Positions 42,956 through 51,031 of a stretch of DNA of 64,000 bases are shown one piece after another (positions within the stretch are counted from its first letter, which is position 1; each line of letters opens with the position of its first letter). The notes beneath the pieces were generated by a model. The model saw only the letters and a list, made by a program, of their open reading frames with translations. It was not told the origin of the DNA and did not search any database. A program made the position numbers and the translations under genes. The stretch comes from Bacteroidia bacterium (GTDB lineage Bacteria > Bacteroidota > Bacteroidia > 2-12-FULL-35-15): contig JAURXZ010000019.1 in the NCBI GenBank assembly GCA_030654175.1, positions 124,001 to 188,000 on the forward strand, given 5' to 3'.

Positions 42956-44404
42956 ATGAAAAAAAACAGTATATTTTTAATTGTGACAATGCTTCTCTCC
43001 TTTTCTTGCGCAAAGGATAAAGGTAATCCTGATTATGAAGGGTATCCGAAGAATGTCGGTGAGATCATTGTTAATAAATGCAGTGTAAGTGGTTGCCATA
43101 ATTCGGTTAGTTCCGATGCTTGTGCCGGTCTCGATCTGTCTTCATGGGAAGCTATGTTTAAAGGAAGTAAAAATAATTCTTCAGTTATACCTTATCGCTC
43201 CGATCATAGTTTTTTATTGTTTTCAGTTAATACATTTAGTGACTTTGGACCTCAGATGTATCCTCGTATGCCTTTGAACAAAGCACCATTGAGCCGAATT
43301 GAGGTAAGTGTTATAAAAGATTGGATAAACCAGGGAGCTCCAAGCAACCAGGGTGGAATTAAATTTTCAGATAATACTAAACGAAAAATTTATGTCGCTA
43401 ACCAGGGTTGTGATTTTGTTTCGGTTTTTGATGGAGAAACAAAATTGATCTCCCGTGCATTCGATGTTGGGAATAGTACAAATACAGAAGCTCCTCATGA
43501 TATGATGGTTTCGCCTGATGGCCAATACATTTACGTATCCTTTTATGCAAGTAATTTATTTCAGAAATTCAGAACCAGTGATCATGTAAAAGTGGGAGAA
43601 TTGATTTTGCCTGATATCAGCTGGCATACGATCGATATATCGGGTGATTCCAAAATTGCTGTCACCACACATCTTGATGCAAATGGAAAAATGGCGATTA
43701 TTGATCTGGTTAATATGAGTATTATAGTAACGTATCAGGGAGGAGGCTTGTTTATCTACCCTCACGGTTGTGCATTAAATTATGATGGAAGTATGGTCTA
43801 TACAACTTCACAGCAAGGTAATTTTATTTATAAAGTAAATTTAGCCGATCCTCAAAGCCCCGATATAAGCCAGGTAGCATTACAAACAGGTGATGCTCCC
43901 ACTCCCAATGGTGTATATAAGCCTTATGATGTAGATTATTTTCCGGACTATTCGAAGTATGCAGTTACTTGCCAGGGAACAAATGAATTACGGATATTTA
44001 ACGCATCAAATGATAGTTTGTTAAGTGTCATCTCCACCACTGGTGTTCCACAGCTAATGGCTTTCTCCGAAAAATTGCCTTATTTATTTGTAACCTGCAT
44101 GGGTGATTCTGCAAATTCACAGGCAACAAGCAGCGTGGATGTGATAAATTACAACACTTTCCAAAAGATCAAAAGTGTATTCACAGGACATGAACCCAGA
44201 GGAATTAGCATCGATGAAGAAGGCCATTGTGTATGGGTTGCCAACCGAAATATTTCCCCCACCGGCTGGGCTCCTCATCATACAACAGTTTGCCAGGGGA
44301 AAAGTGGAAATGTTACTATAATTGATATGAATACATTACAGTTAATTCCGGATTGGAAAACAGAAGTTTCTGTGGATCCTTATTGCATTTCTATTAAAAA
44401 ATAA
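42956..44404 (+). CDS. Lipoprotein with N-terminal CX4CH haem-like motif and YVTN-type beta-propeller
   Basis: 482 residues. Lipoprotein signal (NSIFLIVTMLLSFSC). Residues about 25-125 resemble the small cytochrome-like domain found before propellers in Planctomycetes and Bacteroidota proteins: IVNKCSVSGCHN gives a CX4CH motif instead of CXXCH, and the domain ends with VIKDWINQGAPSN. Residues about 140-482 are a propeller with blades such as IYVANQGCDFVSVFDGE, SPDGQYIYVSFYASN, YPHGCALNYDGSMVY and GHEPRGISIDEEGHCVWVANR. Propellers of this type include NirS/NirN/NirF relatives, but haem d1 ligands cannot be recognised. Its promoter belongs to the denitrification family. Function unknown; an electron-transfer or metal role in the periplasm is likely. 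Confidence 0.7.
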   Translation: MKKNSIFLIVTMLLSFSCAKDKGNPDYEGYPKNVGEIIVNKCSVSGCHNSVSSDACAGLDLSSWEAMFKGSKNNSSVIPYRSDHSFLLFSVNTFSDFGPQMYPRMPLNKAPLSRIEVSVIKDWINQGAPSNQGGIKFSDNTKRKIYVANQGCDFVSVFDGETKLISRAFDVGNSTNTEAPHDMMVSPDGQYIYVSFYASNLFQKFRTSDHVKVGELILPDISWHTIDISGDSKIAVTTHLDANGKMAIIDLVNMSIIVTYQGGGLFIYPHGCALNYDGSMVYTTSQQGNFIYKVNLADPQSPDISQVALQTGDAPTPNGVYKPYDVDYFPDYSKYAVTCQGTNELRIFNASNDSLLSVISTTGVPQLMAFSEKLPYLFVTCMGDSANSQATSSVDVINYNTFQKIKSVFTGHEPRGISIDEEGHCVWVANRNISPTGWAPHHTTVCQGKSGNVTIIDMNTLQLIPDWKTEVSVDPYCISIKK

Positions 44405-44428
44405 ACGACAGACACTGAAACGGGAACT

Positions 44429-44471
44429 ATGATTTCCATCATATTTTTCTGTGACCTTCCTTGTACCTTTG
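44429..44471 (+). promoter_or_regulatory. ATGA-N6-TCAT box plus perfect -7 element upstream of the 604-residue protein
   Basis: ATGATTTCCATCAT at 44429-44442 and TACCTTTG, a perfect TAnnTTTG, at 44464-44471; spacing 35.5 bp. Leader about 55 nt. Confidence 0.78.
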
Positions 44472-44531
44472 TAGTAAAGTAAGGGACAAAATAATTTTCT
44501 TTAAGATCTATCCCTTTTAAAAATTCAAAAA

Positions 44532-46346
44532 ATGAATAATACATCAGAACATACTTTTCATATTCCGGTAATGGGATTGGGGTATACAATCGACACACCG
44601 GTAAAAGTTGCCCGATTTGGAATATCCTCCGTGGTTTCAATAATACAGGACGTATTGGTGGAACAAATGCGTGAGTTTTATTGTAAAAAAGCGGGAGAAG
44701 AATATATCCATATTCCAATGGATGATATTGATCACCGTGCGAAACGGGTTACAGCTTACCTTGATTTAATTCAGAATATTGTAGATAAACAAGTTGAAGA
44801 ACTTAAAAAACAACCTTTTGAAGAAGCGAATGATATTGTAAAATATTTCAGACTGCTTCCTGATAGTTCTCCGGTTAAACAACTTTATTTAGAAATGACA
44901 AAGTTGACCGGAGAAGCTAAGGAGCTTTGTCAAATAGAATTGCGAAGTAAAATTATTGCAGGAGCCATTGATGTTAATATCATGACGAAGATTGACAATC
45001 AGAATTATTCAAAAAAGAATGAGCTTCTTCCAATGGAATATTCCGATGCACTTTCTGCATTTCGCGGATTTGCCAACAGCACACTTTCATCCTCCATTGT
45101 TTTTTCTGCAGGCTTGAACCCTCGATTATTCGCTTATCTCGAAAGCTTTAAAGATTTCTTTCCTGACGCGGAAGGAACCATTAAAAAGAAAATTATTCTG
45201 AAGGTGAGTGATTACCGCTCAGCACTTATACAAGGAAAGTTTCTGGCAAAAAAAGGCGTGTGGATCTCTGAGTTCCGTATCGAGTCGGGCTTAAATTGTG
45301 GTGGACATGCGTTCCCTACTGAAGGTTATTTGCTTGGACCTATCTTGGAAGAATTTAAGAATAAAAAAGAAGAACTCACTTCCGAACTGCTTACAATTTG
45401 TAATCGCGGACTTGAAGAAAAAAAATATAAAACGTTGCCACCTGAAACTGAAATTCGTATCAGCGTTCAGGGTGGGATAGGAACTGCGCAAGAAGATGTT
45501 TTTTTAAGAGAGTATTACAATGTGGAGGCTACCGGTTGGGGAAGCCCATTTTTACTGGTTCCTGAGGCTACAAATGTGGATGATAAAACATTACAATTGC
45601 TTGCTAACGCAAAAAAAGAAGATTATTTTTTGAGTCATGCTTCACCACTTGGAATTCCATTTAATAATTTCAGAAAAAGTTCTTCTGAAGATCAGCGCAA
45701 GACCCGTATAGAAAAATTGCGGGCAGGAAGTCCGTGTTACAAAAAATATCTTTCTTTCAATACTGAATTCACTGAAAAGCCAATATGTACTTCTTCGCGG
45801 GAATATCAAAATCTGAAATTGAAGGAGTTGACCAACCTTAATTTACCAAAGGCACAATTTGAAAGAAGATTTGATGAGATCACTGAAAAAGATTGTCTTT
45901 GTGAAGGCTTGTCTTCCACAGTGCTTTTAAAGAACAACATTCCGGACCATCATCGTTTGGAAGCAGTTACTATTTGCCCCGGACCAAATCTTGCCTATTT
46001 CTCAAAAACATTTTCTCTTGAGGAAATGGTTGACCATGTATATGGCCGATTAAATGCGCTCAATGCATTGAACAGATCACACATGTTTATTAATGAACTT
46101 AAAATGTATATTGATTACCTGAAAGCTGAAGTGGATAAGAATTTTAATTCATTGACAGATAAGCAAACAAAATATTTTTCCTCTTTCAAATCTAATCTTT
46201 TACAGGGGATAGAATATTATAAGCAGCTCATTCCAAATATGGCAAATGAAGCAGAGGATTTTAAAAATAAAATGGCCGATGAGATCGAAACCATGAAAAA
46301 TAATCTGACCAACTTTTATTTTGCTGATGGAATAAAAACAGTATAG
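44532..46346 (+). CDS. Uncharacterised 604-residue protein with FMN-barrel-like features
   Basis: No signal peptide, cytoplasmic. The N-terminus (VMGLGYTIDTPVKVARFGISSVVSI) and the middle (RIESGLNCGGHAFPTEGYLLGP at about 255-276 and ISVQGGIGTAQEDVFL at about 315-330, then EATGWGSPFLLVPEA) resemble the substrate- and phosphate-binding loops of FMN TIM-barrel enzymes such as nitronate monooxygenase and the glutamate synthase domain. A later cysteine group (KDCLCEGLSS and TICPGPNLAYF at about 455-495) could bind an Fe-S cluster. The last about 100 residues are helical and charged. I do not recognise a characterised family. A perfect denitrification-type promoter and position beside the propeller lipoprotein suggest a reductase or nitro-compound enzyme used in anoxia; this is inference. 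Confidence 0.6.
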   Translation: MNNTSEHTFHIPVMGLGYTIDTPVKVARFGISSVVSIIQDVLVEQMREFYCKKAGEEYIHIPMDDIDHRAKRVTAYLDLIQNIVDKQVEELKKQPFEEANDIVKYFRLLPDSSPVKQLYLEMTKLTGEAKELCQIELRSKIIAGAIDVNIMTKIDNQNYSKKNELLPMEYSDALSAFRGFANSTLSSSIVFSAGLNPRLFAYLESFKDFFPDAEGTIKKKIILKVSDYRSALIQGKFLAKKGVWISEFRIESGLNCGGHAFPTEGYLLGPILEEFKNKKEELTSELLTICNRGLEEKKYKTLPPETEIRISVQGGIGTAQEDVFLREYYNVEATGWGSPFLLVPEATNVDDKTLQLLANAKKEDYFLSHASPLGIPFNNFRKSSSEDQRKTRIEKLRAGSPCYKKYLSFNTEFTEKPICTSSREYQNLKLKELTNLNLPKAQFERRFDEITEKDCLCEGLSSTVLLKNNIPDHHRLEAVTICPGPNLAYFSKTFSLEEMVDHVYGRLNALNALNRSHMFINELKMYIDYLKAEVDKNFNSLTDKQTKYFSSFKSNLLQGIEYYKQLIPNMANEAEDFKNKMADEIETMKNNLTNFYFADGIKTV

Positions 46347-46576
46347 GGAAATGTTCAATGTCATTGCTTTCCTTTCTTTTCCGTTGTAATTTTGTTATAT
46401 CTTAATTGAGATTGTGTCCGATTAAAATAGGTAATAGATATAAGCAATTTAAAAGGTGCGAAACTATAATCCGAACAACAGTATAAAAACTGGTTTTTAA
46501 TCAAGGAGTTTTTCAATCAGGAAAAAGATTGGATAGAATAAAAGTTTTAAAAGACTCTAAACTACCCTAAAACTTG

Positions 46577-46611
46577 ACAGAAGTGATGAAAATCGCTTCT
46601 GTTTTTTTTTT
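46577..46611 (+). terminator. Terminator after the 604-residue protein
   Basis: ACAGAAGTGA and TCGCTTCTGT form a 10-bp stem (one G-T) with a 6-nt loop, followed by nine T residues. It stands about 230 bp after the stop. Confidence 0.8.
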
Positions 46612-46738
46612 CTCTATTGCCACTTTGTTCCAAAAAATGTTTGGCAGAATAAAGTGAGAATAATTCCAACCTTAAATTTTGACTTATCGTGGTTAAGCTC
46701 TTAACCAGCTGAATTAATAACCGATTTAAAAAGATCTA

Positions 46739-47221
46739 TTACTTATTTAGGTGTTTATTAATCAGGGACCATGCTTTTAATTTCTCTTTAAAAGACATGG
46801 TATGTGCGGGACTTGTTGAAGGTAATTTAGTAAAAGGTATTCTAGATTGCTGATTCTTTATAAAGTAATTGGACGATTGTTGCCCGTTAAAAAACAGATG
46901 ATTGATATGAATGTGCTTTTCAAAAAAATCATTAAAATTATTTGCTTCCTCTTCTATAATGTTTACATCTAAGCTGCCTTTTCTTTCACAAACTTTAAGA
47001 ACATCCCATACTGCAATTTGGTTGCTTAATAATAAATTTTTTTTGACCGAATAGTCACTTGAAAAAGGTTGATCGAAAATGGCAAACATTATTTTCCAAA
47101 AAGCATTTCTTGGATGAGCATAATATTGATTCATTTTTAAAGAATCATTTCCTGGCATTGTTCCTAAAATGAGAATTTTGCTATCTGCATTTGAAATTGG
47201 AGGGAAAGAATAGATTTGCAT
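46739..47221 (-). CDS. DNA-deoxyinosine (hypoxanthine-DNA) glycosylase
   Basis: 160 residues, uracil-DNA-glycosylase fold, family 6 type. Motif 1 LILGTMPGNDSLKMNQYYAHPRNAFW (key part GTMPGNDSL at about residues 18-26) and the C-terminal LPSTSPAHT motif at about 132-140 match the hypoxanthine-DNA glycosylase family. It removes deaminated adenine from DNA, a lesion increased by nitrous acid and NO, so the location next to a denitrification island may be meaningful or may be chance. No box of the regulon precedes it. Confidence 0.88.
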   Translation of the reverse strand: MQIYSFPPISNADSKILILGTMPGNDSLKMNQYYAHPRNAFWKIMFAIFDQPFSSDYSVKKNLLLSNQIAVWDVLKVCERKGSLDVNIIEEEANNFNDFFEKHIHINHLFFNGQQSSNYFIKNQQSRIPFTKLPSTSPAHTMSFKEKLKAWSLINKHLNK

Positions 47222-47307
47222 TCTTAAATAACTAAATAATCTTTAAAATATTGCGTTCTGTTTTAATTTGCAATATCACTATAAAGTTTGAATCAGGTCA
47301 TAGCCTT

Positions 47308-47331
47308 TTGTTGATGATTGATATACATTTG
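47308..47331 (+). promoter_or_regulatory. Housekeeping-type promoter of the gene at 47372
   Basis: TTG at 47308-47313 (two overlapping copies) and a perfect TAnnTTTG (TACATTTG) at 47324-47331. No regulon box of standard form is present. Confidence 0.55.
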
Positions 47332-47371
47332 AAGCGTACATAAATTATTGTATTTAATTTAAATCATTAAT

Positions 47372-47680
47372 ATGAAAAAAATATTTGTTTGTTTAATGGC
47401 AACAGGTCTGTCATTAACATTTATGCCTAATCAGGCAAAAGCTACCACCAACTCTTCTATGGTTAGCACTCTTGGATCAGATGAAGCAAAAAGACTTGTT
47501 AGTCGGCTTGAAGAGATCCATTCCACGGTCAAATCAAAAAAATTAGATCCAGGTGAAAAAAGATTATTAAGGCATGAGGTGCTTTCAATCTCAGATAGGT
47601 TTAAACACAGCGGCCCTGTTATTTATATTTCTGGAGGCGCACTCATTCTGATTATTATTTTACTGATCATTTTGTTATAG
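47372..47680 (+). CDS. Small exported/membrane protein of unknown function
   Basis: 102 residues: signal peptide (IFVCLMATGLSLTFMPNQAKA), a charged helical stretch of about 50 residues (EAKRLVSRLEEIHSTVKSKKL) and a C-terminal membrane helix (ISGGALILIIILLIIL). This layout, with a helical region before a terminal anchor, is common in Bacteroidota small proteins without assigned role. Confidence 0.7.
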   Translation: MKKIFVCLMATGLSLTFMPNQAKATTNSSMVSTLGSDEAKRLVSRLEEIHSTVKSKKLDPGEKRLLRHEVLSISDRFKHSGPVIYISGGALILIIILLIILL

Positions 47681-47812
47681 TTTTACTTATAACTTAATAG
47701 TCCTGAGTTTGAGCCCCTATAGTATTCACAAATCCTTGGGAAATTTTAATGCAGTCCGCATACTTTATTGGTTTGGCTATATGCACAGCTTTATTATGAA
47801 AAAAAGGTTGTT

Positions 47813-48295
47813 TTATTTAACCTTCCTTTTAAGCAGCGGGAGAGAAACAGAATGAGCAATTGCATTTGCCAGCGCATCGCCTTCTTTGGTAAAAGGCCAT
47901 ACAAAAAGCTTTTGTATGGGATGAGTTTCATGTATTTTTTCGATTGCTTCAATAGTAAGGCGTTTGGTCAACCCTTTTTTTCGATACTCCGGTAATGTCA
48001 TGGCCGAACAAAGGTACAGTGCTTCATACTTTATATTAACGGGGGTAAGATCAAGTAATTGTTTTTCGTTAATTTTTTTTTCAATGAATTTATTCATCAG
48101 TTCCAATGTGGTTGGTAGTATCAGAATCCATACCACTGGACCATTGCTGTCATTAAATTCAGTAACCGTGGCAGGATGTAAAGCTCTTAGGCGGGCTATT
48201 ATTTCTTCATTCACATCCAGTTGATCAGGATCGCTTTTTACGGCAAACACTTCTTCAGCCATCTTAATCATCCTTTCGTAATTACTTAAAGCCAT
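47813..48295 (-). CDS. GNAT-like acyltransferase family protein
   Basis: Start preferred at 48295 (MALSNYERMIKMAEEVF); the frame is open to 48340. About 160 residues. ALYLCSAMTLPEYRKKGLTKRLTIEAIEKI at the C-terminal half matches the acetyl-CoA-binding motif A of GNAT enzymes (core R-K-K-G-L-T). Substrate unknown. Stands alone, with the plus-strand MFS gene diverging 158 bp away. Confidence 0.6.
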   Translation of the reverse strand: MALSNYERMIKMAEEVFAVKSDPDQLDVNEEIIARLRALHPATVTEFNDSNGPVVWILILPTTLELMNKFIEKKINEKQLLDLTPVNIKYEALYLCSAMTLPEYRKKGLTKRLTIEAIEKIHETHPIQKLFVWPFTKEGDALANAIAHSVSLPLLKRKVK

Positions 48296-48452
48296 TTTTA
48301 TTGTAAAAATACAAGTTGTATCGGTAAAAACAAAAAGCAATTCAGGAGGCTCCCGGAAACTAAAAAGGCATAACTATTTAGTCTAAAGCATCATCAAGTG
48401 TAATTCATTAGCGCTATAAAGCATATATTTGAAAAAATATTTTTAAAACAAT

Positions 48453-49703
48453 ATGTCAGAAATTAAGGAACCTGTACTCTCAAAATTTACTTCGTATCAA
48501 ATTCTCGTGATCGTTATACTTGCCCTCACACAGTTTACTGTTGTTCTCGACTTTATGGTGATGTCACCACTGGGCGATATGTTAATGAAATCAATGGATC
48601 TGACAACAACGCAATTTGCATTTGCGGTTTCGGCTTATGCTTTTAGCGCAGGTGTTTCAGGGATAGCAACTGCCGGCTTTGCAGATCGTTTCGATCGTAA
48701 AAAACTGCTTTTATTTTTTTATATAGGATTTATTTTAGGTACCCTGTTTTGTGGTTTAATAACTACTTACCCTTTGCTGGTAGCTGCACGTATTGTTACC
48801 GGGGTGTTTGGCGGAGTGATCGGATCCATATCAATGGCCATTGTCGCTGATCTTTTTGCTTTGGAAAAACGCGGTCGGGTGATGGGATTTATGCAAATGG
48901 GATTTGGCGCAAGCCAGATATTGGGAATTCCAATTAGTTTGTATATCGCAAATGCCTACGGTTGGCAATCACCATTTTTTATGATCGTTGGTTTGGCAAC
49001 AATTGTATGGCTTGTTATTGTATTAAAAATGAAACCGATAGTAAAACACCTGGAAGTAAAAGGTGATCGCAATGCCTTAACTCATCTTTGGCATACAATT
49101 AAAAACAGGGACTACCGTATTGGCTTTTTTGCAACTGCTTTACTTTCTGTTGGTGGTTTTATGATGATGCCCTGGGGCAGCACTTTTGCAATAAATAATT
49201 TAAATGTTACAGCTGAGCAATTACCGCTTTTATTTATGGTTAGTGGCGTTAGTGCAATAGTAATAATGCCGGTGATAGGCAGGTTTAGCGACAAGATAGA
49301 TAAATTTAAATTATTTGCGATTGCTTCCGTTTGGATGATCATTGCGGTAATAATCTACACCAACTTAACTCCTGTTCCATTATGGATCGTATTGTCGGTA
49401 AATGTATTAATGATGATCGGGATGATGAGCCGCATGATACCTTCCATGGCATTGGCAACAGCTTTACCAAAGCTGCAGGACCGTGGAGCATTCATGAGTA
49501 TCAATTCTTCATTGCAACAATTTGCAGGAGGTATTGCAGCAAGTGTTGGTGGTTTTATTGTAATGCAAAAAACTAAATTCAGTCCGCTGGAACATTACGA
49601 TACGTTGGGATACGTAATAGTTGGAATAAGCATAATAGGGATATTTGCGGTATACAGGGTAAGTAAGGTCGTGAAAAAACAATTGCATTTGAAAAAGGTG
49701 TGA
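48453..49703 (+). CDS. MFS transporter
   Basis: 416 residues, twelve membrane helices. The loop after helix 2 (GFADRFDRKKLLL) is the major-facilitator signature GxxxDRxGRR in relaxed form, repeated as GRFSDKIDKFKLF. Looks like a drug or sugar efflux member of the DHA1 branch (FTVVLDFMVMSPLGDML at the N-terminus). Substrate cannot be told. Confidence 0.85.
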   Translation: MSEIKEPVLSKFTSYQILVIVILALTQFTVVLDFMVMSPLGDMLMKSMDLTTTQFAFAVSAYAFSAGVSGIATAGFADRFDRKKLLLFFYIGFILGTLFCGLITTYPLLVAARIVTGVFGGVIGSISMAIVADLFALEKRGRVMGFMQMGFGASQILGIPISLYIANAYGWQSPFFMIVGLATIVWLVIVLKMKPIVKHLEVKGDRNALTHLWHTIKNRDYRIGFFATALLSVGGFMMMPWGSTFAINNLNVTAEQLPLLFMVSGVSAIVIMPVIGRFSDKIDKFKLFAIASVWMIIAVIIYTNLTPVPLWIVLSVNVLMMIGMMSRMIPSMALATALPKLQDRGAFMSINSSLQQFAGGIAASVGGFIVMQKTKFSPLEHYDTLGYVIVGISIIGIFAVYRVSKVVKKQLHLKKV

Positions 49704-49773
49704 TTGTAATAATGAATTCGATTAATTTTTTGTCCAAGTTTATTTGGGCGTTTACCTTTCTGAAAAGAAAGGG

Positions 49774-49840
49774 GCGGGCTTTCCGTTACAATCTTACCAG
49801 ATAAAAATCTGGTAAGGATTTTCACTGCAATCCCTAACGC
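49774..49840. repeat. REP-like palindromic element
   Basis: The 67-bp segment begins GCGGGCTTTCCGTT and ends TCCCTAACGC, and encloses a perfect hairpin CTTACCAGAT-AAAA-ATCTGGTAAG (49793-49816). Elements with these conserved ends and a variable inner hairpin are, to my knowledge, widespread in Bacteroidota intergenic DNA. Only this copy was seen in the window. Confidence 0.6.
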
Positions 49841-49917
49841 AGCATTTTCATTGAAAGAAAATATTCACGCTTTTATTGGACTTTAGCAGGAAAATAACGA
49901 TCGAACCAAGGTTAATA

Positions 49918-49948
49918 AAAAAAGCCTTTCAGAAACTGAAAGGCTTTT
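49918..49948. terminator. Bidirectional terminator between MFS and PhnA genes
   Basis: AAAGCCTTTCAG and CTGAAAGGCTTT form a perfect 12-bp stem with an AAA loop, flanked by A- and T-runs, between converging genes. Confidence 0.9.
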
Positions 49949-49975
49949 ATGTAAAAGTAGAACAATATCAGATTC

Positions 49976-50533
49976 TTAACCTTTCTTCACAAATTTAGTA
50001 AGTATTACAATCACCTGATCGTTGATCTTGCCTTCAATGTGCTCATGGTTATCACTTACAAGTTTAATTTTCTTTACTACCGTACCTTTAGAAGCAGTAA
50101 AATTTGTTCCCTTTACATTAAGTGCTTGAGTAAGCACCACATTATCACCTGTTTCCAGTACATTTCCAAAAGCATCTTTATGCACATCTTTTACTTCAAA
50201 TGCACTTAATGCCCACTGTACAGTGTTTTCATCCAGGTCCACAGAGCTGATCAGATCGCTGGCCCATGCCTCTTCTTTATATTGATTCAGGATCCTGTAA
50301 CTCAATGCCTGAACACTTGCATAAGGGCTCCAGATACTTCCTTCAATACAACGCCAGTGAAACCCCGAATTAGGTTCATCCATTGCTTTCATGCAGGTTT
50401 CGCACAGTGCTACCTGATTTTCAATTGAATCATCATTTTTTGGACTTACCGTATATTCAATGGTTGCGGCCTCTGCATTACATAATTCGCATAGATCCTG
50501 ATTTCTGTTTTTTAATTCCTGGTTGATTGACAT
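49976..50533 (-). CDS. PhnA-domain protein
   Basis: 185 residues. N-terminal zinc ribbon (CELCNAEA at about residues 15-22 and CETCMKA at about 45), then a C-terminal PhnA-type SH3-like domain (KDAFGNVLETGDNVVLTQALNVKGT and KINDQVIVILTKFVKK). PhnA-family proteins are named for a link to phosphonate genes but the function is not established. Stand-alone gene. Confidence 0.85.
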   Translation of the reverse strand: MSINQELKNRNQDLCELCNAEAATIEYTVSPKNDDSIENQVALCETCMKAMDEPNSGFHWRCIEGSIWSPYASVQALSYRILNQYKEEAWASDLISSVDLDENTVQWALSAFEVKDVHKDAFGNVLETGDNVVLTQALNVKGTNFTASKGTVVKKIKLVSDNHEHIEGKINDQVIVILTKFVKKG

Positions 50534-51031
50534 AGTTTATTTTTAAAAGTATATGGATTGAATTTTTAATTTTATCGGAAGAGAGCAATCCTTTCATCGA
50601 AACAAATTTATGAAGATTTGGCGATTCCCTCCCGGAAATATTATTTTCTGTAAATTATATTTTTGATTCTTGATTTTTCGGGAGAACGATCTTACCCCAT
50701 GCTTGCTGCAAAATTACGGTTGAACATTACAAAATATATTTTAGTCCAAAATGGTAAATTGATATGAAACCTGACAGGTTTAACTACCTCTGAAAAATAA
50801 AATTATTGGATCAATTTTTATCAAATGTTGTTATTATATCGGCAATGCAAAATGGATACAGATTATCTATCTCGATAATTTCCTAATTAGGTTAATGAAA
50901 AAAAACTATTTATCTTGGTCTTCATTTTGTTTTCGAAACAACAAAAAAAGATATCAATATTTTAGCCGGTCAGATAGCGAAGCGATTGAAATATATTCAA
51001 CAATTAAAATCTCCGAAAGATAAATTATTCT
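50534..51031. other. 498-bp non-coding stretch
   Basis: No gene seen. It contains the short inverted repeat AAACCTGACAGGTTT at 50767-50781, related to the long hairpin after nosZ. The promoter of the glpT-like gene is not obvious. Confidence 0.5.

Noticed and set aside
42956-44404. Calling the propeller lipoprotein a NirS or NirF nitrite reductase protein
   Set aside because: It has no recognisable haem d1 ligand pattern and its haem motif is CX4CH, so sequence reading alone does not support this.
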